From Spirochaetaceae bacterium (lineage in GTDB: Bacteria; Spirochaetota; Spirochaetia; Treponematales; Breznakiellaceae), in assembly GCA_031273985.1 (NCBI GenBank), contig JAISQV010000185.1, forward strand, positions 1-5,019: 5,019 bases of DNA. The letters are read 5' to 3'. Both the position numbers and the translations under genes were made by a program. The notes under the pieces were generated by a model that saw only the letters and a list, made by a program, of their open reading frames with translations, was not told where the DNA came from and ran no database searches. This document shows positions 1 to 4,828 of this stretch, one piece after another (within the stretch, counting starts at the first letter, position 1; every line of letters begins with the position of its first letter).

Positions 1-165
1 TTTGCGGAACCGCCATAGGCGGTGAAGCAAACTCCCAAGCTGAAGCAACAACGCGGCTTCAGCAGCAACGCCCCGTGATTCCTCGCTGGAGTTTGCGGAA
101 CCGCCATAGGCGGTGAAGCAAACTCCCAAGCTGAAGCCGCAAAGCGGCTTCAGCAGCAACGCCCC
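1..165. repeat. Tandem pair of 74-bp structured repeats (period 91 bp)
   Basis: Copy 1 is 1-74 and may continue left of the window; copy 2 is 92-165. They are identical except for positions 47-52 against 138-143. A 17-bp spacer (75-91) separates them. Each copy can form two hairpins. The first has TTTGC/GCAAA closing an ACCGCC-ATA-GGCGGT stem across a purine-rich internal loop (GGA opposite GAA); in copy 2 the outer stem extends to GGAGTTTGC (88-96) with GCAAACTCC (118-126). The second hairpin in copy 2 is a perfect 11-bp stem, 130-140 with 144-154, around an AAA loop. In copy 1 only 8 bp remain (39-46 with 56-63). A weaker CGCC-CCATA-GGCG hairpin at 193-205 may be a decayed third copy. No coding potential is convincing here. 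Confidence 0.85.
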
Positions 166-290
166 CGAAGCGCCCGCTTGTGCTGGGGAGTCCGCCCCAT
201 AGGCGTTTACTTAGCTTGTTTACTGACCCCAGACCACACGGGCTTTTGTTCGGAATTCCCCGCTTTTGTCCGTATCGTCCGTGCGGTCGA

Positions 291-334
291 CTTTTCCTCT
301 ACTTTTCCTCTACTTTTCCTCTACTTTTCCTCAG
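291..334. repeat. Minisatellite A: four 11-bp units CTTTTCCTCTA
   Basis: Units run at 291-301, 302-312, 313-323 and 324-334. The first three are identical and the last ends CAG instead of CTA. The array directly abuts minisatellite B. Its CTTTTCC core is the reverse complement of the GGAAAAG core of array B, so any unit here can pair with any unit there. The array lies 100-143 bp beyond the fba stop codon. Confidence 0.9.
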
Positions 335-398
335 TTCCACAGCGGAAAAGTTCCACAGCGGAAAAGTTCCACAGCGGAAAAGTTCCACAGCGGGAAAG
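335..398. repeat. Minisatellite B: four 16-bp units TTCCACAGCGGAAAAG
   Basis: Units run at 335-350, 351-366, 367-382 and 383-398. The first three are identical and the fourth has GGGAAAG in place of GGAAAAG. Each unit contains a small dyad, TTCC-ACAGC-GGAA. The array ends 35 bp from the fba stop codon, so an fba transcript would read it as CTTTTCCGCTGTGGAA repeats followed by GAGGAAAAGTA repeats that can fold back on them. No conventional U-tract terminator is visible after fba, and this paired array may serve as its 3' end structure; that role is inference. Confidence 0.9.
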
Positions 399-433
399 CA
401 GTTAAATTCTTCATCTATGCCCCGGAGCCCTCC

Positions 434-1432
434 CTACACCTTGCCCGCGGAACCGAGAACATTGATGTTCTTGTGGGCGTAGAGCTTTTTGAGCTCCTCC
501 CGGGCGGGTCCCAGGTACTTGCGGGGATCGAATTCCTCCGGGTGCTCGGCAAAAACCTTGCGGAGTATGGCGGTCATGGCCAGGCGGCCGTCGGAATCGA
601 TGTTGATCTTGCAAACCGCGCTCTTGGCCGCCCGGCGGAGCTGGTCTTCGGGGATGCCCACGGAATCGGGAAGCCTGCCGCCGAACTGCTCGATGATCCT
701 CACGTACTCAACGGGTACGGAAGAGGAGCCGTGGAGCACGATGGGGAAGCCGGGGATACGCTTTTCTATTTCTTCCAGAATGTCGAAGCGCAGGGGAGGG
801 GGGATGAGTATGCCGTTGGCGTCCCGGGTGCACTGTTCCGGTTTGAACTTCGCCCGCCCGTGGCTGGTGCCTATGGAGATGGCCAGGGAATCGACCTTGG
901 TCTTGCTCACAAAATCCACCACCTCATCGGGCTGGGTGTAGTGGCTCTTTTCCGCGGACACATCGTCCTCCACCCCGGCCAGGACCCCCAGCTCGCCTTC
1001 TACCGTAACATAGTCCTTCTGGGCGTGGGCATAGTCGCAGACCTTCCGGGTAAGGGCCGCATTTTCATCGTAGGGCAGGTGGGACCCGTCTATCATCACC
1101 GAGGAGAAGCCCGTCTCTATGCAGTCTTTGGCGAGCTCGAAACTGTCCCCGTGATCCAGGTGGAGCACGATGGGAATGTCGCAGCCCAGCTCGTGGGCGT
1201 ACTCCACCGCGCCCCTGGCCATGTTCTTCAGCAGATTCTGGTTGGCGTACTTCCGGGCGCCGGAGGAAACCTGGAGAATCACCGGCGATTTGGTTTCCAC
1301 GCAGGCCTGAATGATCGCCTGCATCTGTTCCATGTTGTTGAAGTTATACGCCGGGATGGCGTATCCGCCCGAAATGGCCCCCTTAAACAGCTCCTGGGTA
1401 TTAACCAGGCCGAGTTCCCTGTAACTGGTCAT
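434..1432 (-). CDS. fba: Class II fructose-1,6-bisphosphate aldolase
   Basis: The product has 332 residues, about the size of the treponemal enzyme. It is a cytosolic zinc-dependent TIM-barrel aldolase that reversibly cleaves fructose 1,6-bisphosphate to dihydroxyacetone phosphate and glyceraldehyde 3-phosphate in glycolysis and gluconeogenesis. Visible motifs in order: PAYNFNN (28-33), HLDHGD with the catalytic Asp93 and zinc ligand His94, VEGELG (144-149), GTSHG with zinc ligand His191, VLHGSSS with zinc ligand His234, and the phosphate-binding NIDSDGR (277-283). All key residues are present, so it should be active. The start at 1432 is chosen because GAGGAG (1439-1444) sits 6 bp upstream. 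An in-frame ATG at 1522 is rejected: the extra 30 residues are unlike the family and would start inside the predicted -35 box. It is transcribed away from the flagellar genes. Class II aldolase is certain; the exact subfamily is not determined. Confidence 0.97.
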   Translation of the reverse strand: MTSYRELGLVNTQELFKGAISGGYAIPAYNFNNMEQMQAIIQACVETKSPVILQVSSGARKYANQNLLKNMARGAVEYAHELGCDIPIVLHLDHGDSFELAKDCIETGFSSVMIDGSHLPYDENAALTRKVCDYAHAQKDYVTVEGELGVLAGVEDDVSAEKSHYTQPDEVVDFVSKTKVDSLAISIGTSHGRAKFKPEQCTRDANGILIPPPLRFDILEEIEKRIPGFPIVLHGSSSVPVEYVRIIEQFGGRLPDSVGIPEDQLRRAAKSAVCKINIDSDGRLAMTAILRKVFAEHPEEFDPRKYLGPAREELKKLYAHKNINVLGSAGKV

Positions 1433-1438
1433 GTGCCG

Positions 1439-1444
1439 CTCCTC
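1439..1444 (-). promoter_or_regulatory. Ribosome binding site of fba
   Basis: On the minus strand this reads GAGGAG, 6 bp before the ATG at 1432. It decides the start codon against the upstream in-frame ATG at 1522. Confidence 0.8.
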
Positions 1445-1493
1445 AATTTTGATACGCCTCCGTAACCGGAGCGTGGAAACATAGCTTTCCTCC

Positions 1494-1522
1494 AGTATAG
1501 GCGATGGAATCTGCGTAGACAA
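1494..1522 (-). promoter_or_regulatory. Predicted sigma70-type promoter of fba
   Basis: On the minus strand the -35 box is TTGTCT (1522-1517) and the -10 box is TATACT (1499-1494), with a 17-bp spacer. Transcription would start near 1487, giving a leader of about 55 nt. The leader contains a small hairpin, CTCCG-TAAC-CGGAG (1458-1471 on the plus strand). The -35 box is almost the same bases as the -35 box of the divergent promoter. The promoter is predicted by motif only. Confidence 0.55.
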
Positions 1523-1544
1523 GGACGGCGGGAGCTCCTAAAAT
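1516..1544 (+). promoter_or_regulatory. Predicted sigma70-type promoter giving a leaderless mRNA
   Basis: The -35 box is TAGACA (1516-1521) and the -10 box is TAAAAT (1539-1544), with a 17-bp spacer. Start of transcription is expected about 6-8 bases after the -10 box, at 1550-1552, which coincides with the ATG at 1551. The only Shine-Dalgarno-like sequence, GGGAG (1530-1534), lies 16 bp from that ATG, too far for normal use, and inside the promoter spacer, so it would not be in the mRNA. The 8-mer GTAGACAA around this -35 box recurs at the flaA promoter. Confidence 0.55.
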
Positions 1545-1550
1545 GTCGCC

Positions 1551-2441
1551 ATGGCGAAACCGGGTTTCCCCGCACTGCTTCCCGCCCTTTTGGGAACGCT
1601 CCTCCTGGGGGGAATCTTGAGCCTGATTTTTTTCCTCCGCTTCCCGGTGCTGGTGGTCTCGGACCTCTGGTTTGACGGCTACTACGGCCCGCGCCGCGTC
1701 GCCCTGGAGCAGGCCCTGACCGCCTTCAACCTGTTCCGTCCGGTGAGGAATGTCCGCATCGCCGAAGGGGCCGGGGAGGAGGTGGCCGTCTTTACCGTGG
1801 AATCCGCGGCGGCGCGCCCTTATTGCGTCATTTTCCCCTACCGCTACCAGGCGGCGGCCCGGCGTTACTTCCGGGAACATCCCGCCGTGCCCACGGGCTT
1901 GCTGCTGGGCCGCCGGAGTCCCTCCGGCCAGGACGGGCCCCTGGCCCTTGCCACGGATACGGGAGCGGATCTGTACCGGGCAGGCCGGGCCGCCGGGGTC
2001 CTCGCCGGGGAGGGGAAGGTGCTCTTCATCTATGATGATTACCCCGGCGGGGAGGAGCGGGACGCGTTCCGCGGGGGGCTCCGTTCCGGGGCCTACGGAG
2101 GGGAGCCTGAATATGCGTCCTCCGCCTTTCCTCTGGGCTCCGCCGCTCCCCTGGGGGCCGTGGTGATCCGGGGGCCTCACGAAGAGGCGGCCCAGCTGGA
2201 CCGGACTGTCCCGGCCCTGCTCTTTTCCTGGATGGACCCGGCCCGCTGCCCCCGGAATATCAAGGTTGTCTTTGACGATTCGCCCTGGACCCAGGCGGCT
2301 GAGGCGGCGCGTATCCTTGCCGGGGAGCGGGATATAAAAAAAATCCCTTCAGTTGTGCGTATACTAAACCGAAATTCGATACCAAAGGAGCAGAAAGAGC
2401 TGCTAAAAGCGGCGCTTGCTTCTTTCCCGCCCGGAGAATAG
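1551..2441 (+). CDS. Membrane-anchored, probable periplasmic BMP/PnrA-like binding protein
   Basis: The product has 296 residues and I do not recognise a named gene. A single hydrophobic segment at about residues 8-30 looks like an uncleaved signal anchor or signal peptide; no lipobox cysteine is visible there. The rest would lie outside the cytoplasmic membrane. Residues 140-180 (ADLYRAGRAAGVLAGEGKV, then LFIYDDYPGG, then DAFRGGLRSGA) resemble the repeated pattern of BMP/PnrA-type periplasmic binding proteins: G-x-AG-x-LA, GKVxFI and F-x-xG-x-xxGA. The alternation of strands and helices (CVIFPY 92-97, AVVIRG 203-208, KVVFDDS 238-244) also fits a periplasmic-binding-protein fold, but overall conservation is low. 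An in-frame TAA at 1539 leaves ATG 1551 as the first possible start. The gene runs toward the flaA pair, but a separate promoter between them makes co-transcription optional. It could be a ligand-sensing or surface protein. The fold assignment is inference; that the gene is real is well supported by frame length and the promoter. Confidence 0.75.
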   Translation: MAKPGFPALLPALLGTLLLGGILSLIFFLRFPVLVVSDLWFDGYYGPRRVALEQALTAFNLFRPVRNVRIAEGAGEEVAVFTVESAAARPYCVIFPYRYQAAARRYFREHPAVPTGLLLGRRSPSGQDGPLALATDTGADLYRAGRAAGVLAGEGKVLFIYDDYPGGEERDAFRGGLRSGAYGGEPEYASSAFPLGSAAPLGAVVIRGPHEEAAQLDRTVPALLFSWMDPARCPRNIKVVFDDSPWTQAAEAARILAGERDIKKIPSVVRILNRNSIPKEQKELLKAALASFPPGE

Positions 2442-2479
2442 GCGTATTCCCGGAGCAGGCAGGCGGTTTCAAGATTCGG

Positions 2480-2511
2480 AGCCTTCAAAATGCTGTGTTT
2501 TGAGAAGCTTC
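2480..2511 (+). terminator. Imperfect stem-loop after the BMP-like gene
   Basis: CTTCAAAA (2483-2490) can pair with TTTTGAGAAG (2498-2507) with a two-base bulge, around the loop TGCTGTG. It lies 40 bp after the stop codon and just before the flaA promoter. There is no following U-run, so it is a weak or factor-dependent terminator at best. Confidence 0.3.
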
Positions 2512-2513
2512 GG

Positions 2514-2542
2514 TAGACAAACATTTTGCCGGTACATATAAT
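2514..2542 (+). promoter_or_regulatory. Predicted sigma70-type promoter of the flaA operon
   Basis: The -35 box TAGACA (2514-2519) and a perfect -10 box TATAAT (2537-2542) are separated by 17 bp. Transcription should start near 2549, leaving a leader of about 75 nt before the first flaA ATG. The -35 context GTAGACAA (2513-2520) is identical to that of the promoter at 1516. The leader includes a possible hairpin AAGGG/CCCTT (2577-2581 with 2591-2595). Confidence 0.7.
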
Positions 2543-2548
2543 CGTACC
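2531..2548. promoter_or_regulatory. Dyad GGTAC-N8-GTACC around the flaA -10 box (possible operator)
   Basis: GGTAC (2531-2535) and GTACC (2544-2548) form a perfect 5-bp inverted repeat whose 8-bp centre contains the -10 box. A protein bound here would block RNA polymerase. A regulatory role is inferred from position only; no regulator is visible in the window. Confidence 0.35.
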
Positions 2549-2610
2549 AGAGGCTATTCCTGAACGGCGGTTTTGGAAGGGCCTCCAGCTCCCTTATCCA
2601 GGGGGACATG

Positions 2611-2616
2611 AAGGAG
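2611..2616 (+). promoter_or_regulatory. Ribosome binding site of the first flaA gene
   Basis: AAGGAG lies 7 bp before the ATG at 2624, strong and well spaced. It fixes the start of the FlaA protein and its signal peptide. Confidence 0.85.
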
Positions 2617-2623
2617 TATTGGG

Positions 2624-3367
2624 ATGAAACAGGGTGGTTTCAAGGCTGTCTGCCTGGTGTTGATGGCCGCGTGGGCCGCGGCTTCGGCCTTCGGAGACGA
2701 AAACACGGTCAGTTTGGAGTCGACAATTCTGGACTCCTTTGATGGGGAGTCCGGCTATGTGTGGCAGGTGCAGGCAAGCAAATTTGCCACCGCTACGGAG
2801 GAAGACAGCTTCCCCAAACTGGCCCACGTCAACGCGTGGCCCGCGGCGGTTTTCGGTTACAACCCGGAAAACCGGGACAGCCTCAGAAGCCTCGGTCTCT
2901 GGGGCAGATTCGACCGGCGCGGTTACAACTGGGTTGATATTTATCCTTCCCAGGGGGACGCCGCCGCCCCTGCGGAGATTCCCATTCCCGGCAGGGTCCG
3001 GCAGATAGACGTTTGGGTATGGGGCTCCAATCTTCACTACCGGCTGGAGGCTTATGTCCGGGATCATCTGGGAATAGTCCACGTCCTGGACTTTGGCTCC
3101 ATCTACCATACGGGGTGGAAAAACCTGCAGGTTCAGGTTCCCGCGAGCATCCCCCAGTCGAAGAGGGTCCTTCCCCGGCTCGCGCCGCTGACCTTCGTGA
3201 AGTTTCGCCTCTGGACCCCGCCCGCGGAACCGGTCAACAACTTCTATATGTATCTGAGCCAGTTAAAGGTATTCACCGATATGTTTGAAACCCACTACGA
3301 TGGCGAAGAGTTGGGCGATCCTGACCGGGTCCAGGAACTGTGGTCCGGCGCTTCGACCGCCAATTAA
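2624..3367 (+). CDS. flaA: Flagellar filament outer layer (sheath) protein, FlaA family, first paralogue
   Basis: The product has 247 residues. FlaA proteins are exported to the periplasm and coat the FlaB core of spirochaete periplasmic flagella, adding stiffness and shaping the filament. An N-terminal signal peptide is clear: basic residues at 2 and 7, a hydrophobic core at 8-22, and a likely signal peptidase I site after ASA (20-22) or after Gly24. The mature protein carries the family pattern: DSFDG (37-41), PIPGRVRQIDVWVWGSN (120-136), LEAYVRDHLG (141-150), HTGWKNLQVQVP (162-173), FVKFRLWTPP (191-200) and a C-terminal YMYLSQLKVFTDMF (208-221). The second paralogue repeats the last blocks in the same order. 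It is transcribed with the next gene, 12 bp downstream. In T. pallidum the corresponding gene is, from memory, around TP0663. Which numbered FlaA (A1, A2 or A3) this is cannot be decided here. Confidence 0.92.
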   Translation: MKQGGFKAVCLVLMAAWAAASAFGDENTVSLESTILDSFDGESGYVWQVQASKFATATEEDSFPKLAHVNAWPAAVFGYNPENRDSLRSLGLWGRFDRRGYNWVDIYPSQGDAAAPAEIPIPGRVRQIDVWVWGSNLHYRLEAYVRDHLGIVHVLDFGSIYHTGWKNLQVQVPASIPQSKRVLPRLAPLTFVKFRLWTPPAEPVNNFYMYLSQLKVFTDMFETHYDGEELGDPDRVQELWSGASTAN

Positions 3368-3371
3368 GGAG
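3366..3371 (+). promoter_or_regulatory. Ribosome binding site of the second flaA gene, overlapping the previous stop codon
   Basis: AAGGAG begins within the TAA stop of the first flaA (3365-3367) and lies 8 bp before the ATG at 3380. The overlap suggests translational coupling, so that the two sheath proteins are made in proportion. Confidence 0.75.
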
Positions 3372-3379
3372 AGGCCAAG

Positions 3380-4120
3380 ATGAAACCTACCATACGAACC
3401 ATAATCTTCACAAGCGTCCTTTTCGGGCTTCTGGCCGGACCGGCGGCCTTTGCCCAGCAGCAGGAAGTGGGCGCCGTTGATCCCTATGCCATAGGCATAG
3501 ATTCCGCCCAGCAGCAGTTGAAGGAAATTTCCGTCGACAAGTTTGAATACGACGGTAACTGGACCGGCGGTATGTCCTCGGATTCCGGCTACATTACCGC
3601 CCGGCTCTTTGAGGGCGGCCCCCTGGGGAAGGAAGCCGTTCCCGATGAGGAAGGCCTCGACATTCCCGACCGCTTTGTGTTGGGCGCCCGGGTGGACTTC
3701 CTCCACCGGGGGCACACGAGCTTTACCATAGTCCCCAGCCGCCCCATCCCCATCGAGGGGATCACCAAGACCATCTCCGTCTGGGTCGCAGGGCGTAACT
3801 TTAACCATGAACTTACGATTCTGATTCAGGACTTCTTCGGGCGCTACTACGAGCTCTACATGGGGCGGCTGAATTTCCAGGGCTGGAAAAGGCTCACCGT
3901 GGCGGTGCCCCCCGAGGCGGGCGACGGGAGGAACGGCGTGGTTCAGCGTAACTACCACTACAATAACCAGATGGGTATCAAGGTGACGGGTTTCAGGATT
4001 GACTGCGATCCGGCAGAGGCCCAGGGCAGTTACTACGTCTATTTCGATGATCTGAGGGCCGTTACGGACCTCTTTGCCGAGTATAACCGCGACGAAGACG
4101 ATATGGCCGACGGCTGGTGA
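3380..4120 (+). CDS. flaA: Flagellar filament outer layer (sheath) protein, FlaA family, second paralogue
   Basis: The product has 246 residues. The signal peptide is very clear: basic residues at 2 and 6, a hydrophobic core at 8-20, and cleavage after AFA (23-25) leaving a QQQ N-terminus. FlaA-family blocks are VDKFEYDGNW (52-61), RPIPIEGITKTISVWVAGRN (121-140), LTILIQDFFGRYYELYMG (145-162), LNFQGWKRLTVAVP (164-177), GIKVTGFRID (199-208) and YYVYFDDLRAVTDLF (218-232). The C-terminus is strongly acidic (DEDDMAD). It closely parallels the first paralogue in the VWV-G-N, GWK-L-V-VP and TD-F blocks but diverges elsewhere, as expected for two sheath subunits with different positions on the filament. 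It follows the first gene by 12 bp and ends 15 bp before a strong terminator, so it is the last gene of the operon. The family assignment is firm; the exact numbering is not. Confidence 0.95.
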   Translation: MKPTIRTIIFTSVLFGLLAGPAAFAQQQEVGAVDPYAIGIDSAQQQLKEISVDKFEYDGNWTGGMSSDSGYITARLFEGGPLGKEAVPDEEGLDIPDRFVLGARVDFLHRGHTSFTIVPSRPIPIEGITKTISVWVAGRNFNHELTILIQDFFGRYYELYMGRLNFQGWKRLTVAVPPEAGDGRNGVVQRNYHYNNQMGIKVTGFRIDCDPAEAQGSYYVYFDDLRAVTDLFAEYNRDEDDMADGW

Positions 4121-4135
4121 GACCCTTGAAAGCAT

Positions 4136-4166
4136 AAAAAAGGAGCGGGCGCACCGCTCCTTTTTT
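4136..4166 (+). terminator. Rho-independent terminator of the flaA operon
   Basis: A perfect stem GGAGCGG (4142-4148) with CCGCTCC (4154-4160) surrounds the 5-nt loop GCGCA and is followed by six T (4161-4166). Six A (4136-4141) precede it, extending the stem to 13 bp and making it usable from both strands. It starts 15 bp after the second flaA stop codon. Confidence 0.93.
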
Positions 4167-4191
4167 GTCCCCCGCCGCATAAGTAACAGTA

Positions 4192-4278
4192 TAACCACGA
4201 ACCACACGAACTCATAGCGTCCCACCCGAATCTTACACGAAGGCGCGGAAGGGGTACACCAAGGCACACGAAGGAAGG
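4192..4278. repeat. Degenerate CACGAA-type short repeats
   Basis: The motif (A/C)CACGAA and variants recur: CCACGAA (4195-4201), CCACACGAA (4202-4210), ACCCGAA (4224-4230), ACACGAAGG (4235-4243), ACACCAAGG (4256-4264) and ACACGAAGG (4266-4274). Similar CACGAA/CACGAAGG strings are common in intergenic DNA of some treponemes and other bacteria, from memory. No gene is visible in this stretch. Confidence 0.55.
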
Positions 4279-4299
4279 CAAAGAAAGCGCCGCAGATTC

Positions 4300-4548
4300 C
4301 TATTCACTCCCCGAACCGAACGCTTCCGCTGTTACTATCACCTGATTCGCACTATCCGCTATCGCCAGCCCGTTATATCCCCTGTCGTCCCCGGCCATTC
4401 TTTAGCGGCGTTGGACGTAATCTTGCAGCCGTCTATCGCGAACATATCGCCGCCTATGAGACCCGGGCTATCGCAGGTGAGCAGCACCTGAGTGAACAGA
4501 TCTGTTACCGCCTCCGCTTGGCTGCTGCGCGATGGTATCGTGGTCCGG
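4300..4548 (-). pseudogene. Decayed transposase remnant (IS1182/IS5-like DDE type)
   Basis: Three fragments of one transposase lie in order on the minus strand in three frames. Frame A (4548-4528) reads PDHDTIA. Frame B (about 4518-4385) reads TDLFTQVLLTC, then GLIGGDMFAIDGCKITSN and AAKEWPGT. Frame C (4380-4300) reads GYNGLAIADSANQVIVTA then EAFGSGSE and a stop. The first two catalytic aspartates of the DDE site would be in FAIDGCK and IADSANQ. In intact relatives these two motifs are separated by roughly a hundred residues, so an internal segment is missing as well as the N-terminus and the C-terminal part with the catalytic glutamate. At least one frameshift and one deletion make it non-functional. 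I could not find inverted terminal repeats. The family name rests on motif memory. Confidence 0.75.
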
Positions 4549-4682
4549 TTCGGGACGCGGTTTTGCTCTGGTCTCCGCTGCGCTCCCACGCAAAACCTCC
4601 GCCGCTTTTGGGAAAGCCTCTATATGTCCGGTAGTCACGCAGGCATGGACCTTTGCCTGTTCTGCGGGAGGGGGGCCTGGAT

Positions 4683-4798
4683 GGCGCAGGGGCTTCCGGA
4701 AAGCGCCTGAGCGCAAGGGATAGAAGCGGAAATCCTTTTGGCGCAGCCAAAAGATTGGAGCGTATAGCCCGGTCCCCGCCATGCGCAGCATGGCGGGG
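4683..4798. repeat. Composite intergenic element with three stem-loops
   Basis: Hairpin 1: GGCGC (4683-4687) with GCGCC (4702-4706), enclosing the palindrome TTCCGGAA. Then comes a linker containing GGGATAGAAGCGGAAATCC (4717-4735). Hairpin 2: CTTTTGGC (4735-4742), loop GCA, GCCAAAAG (4746-4753), with AAT/ATT extending it past a bulged C. A second linker contains GATTGGAGCGTATAGCCCGG (4753-4772). Hairpin 3: a perfect 11-bp stem, 4774-4784 with 4788-4798, again with the loop GCA. The linkers resemble a repeated intergenic element I recall from several bacterial genomes, with variable hairpins between conserved linkers. It lies 30 bp beyond the stop of the gene at the right edge. Confidence 0.7.
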
Positions 4799-4828
4799 AT
4801 GCGCCCGTATCAGAAACTATAGGCTCCC

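Noticed and set aside
1..165. CRISPR array
   Set aside because: There are only two copies, the repeat (74 bp) is far too long, the spacer is 17 bp, and no cas gene is present.
335..398. Iteron or DnaA-box cluster (AGTTCCACA resembles part of a DnaA box)
   Set aside because: The match to TTATCCACA is only partial, and no origin-associated gene or AT-rich unwinding region is nearby.
178..482. Short plus-strand frames across the minisatellites, encoding repeated peptides such as FHSGKVPQRKSSTAEK
   Set aside because: The peptide repetition comes from the DNA repeats; several frames are open over the same repeats and none has a start signal.
266..1465. Long plus-strand open frame of 399 codons opposite fba
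   Set aside because: It is the antisense shadow of the aldolase in GC-rich DNA; its N-terminal part is only translated minisatellite, and it has no family motif or ribosome binding site.
1543..1620. Alternative 25-codon frame from the ATG at 1543, at good distance (8 bp) from GGGAG
   Set aside because: It is in another frame, ends within the signal-anchor region of the BMP-like gene and has no protein-like features. It would also lie partly upstream of the predicted transcription start.
1443..2180. Minus-strand open frame of 245 codons overlapping the BMP-like gene and the divergent promoters
   Set aside because: Its composition (Gly, Arg, Pro and Gln rich) is typical of a GC-rich shadow frame, and it would run through the fba promoter. 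The opposite frame has a signal anchor and protein-like secondary structure pattern.
2177..2524. Minus-strand frame of 115 codons opposite the end of the BMP-like gene
   Set aside because: It is an antisense shadow without a ribosome binding site or family motif, and it would extend into the flaA promoter.
3263..4267. Minus-strand open frame of 334 codons opposite the second flaA
   Set aside because: It is antisense to a confidently identified FlaA gene, crosses the terminator and intergenic repeats, and shows no recognisable domain.
4468..4791. Minus-strand frame of 107 codons covering hairpin element and transposase fragment
   Set aside because: Only the PDHDTIA part is explained, as frame A of the transposase remnant. 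The rest translates the stem-loop element and unassigned sequence.
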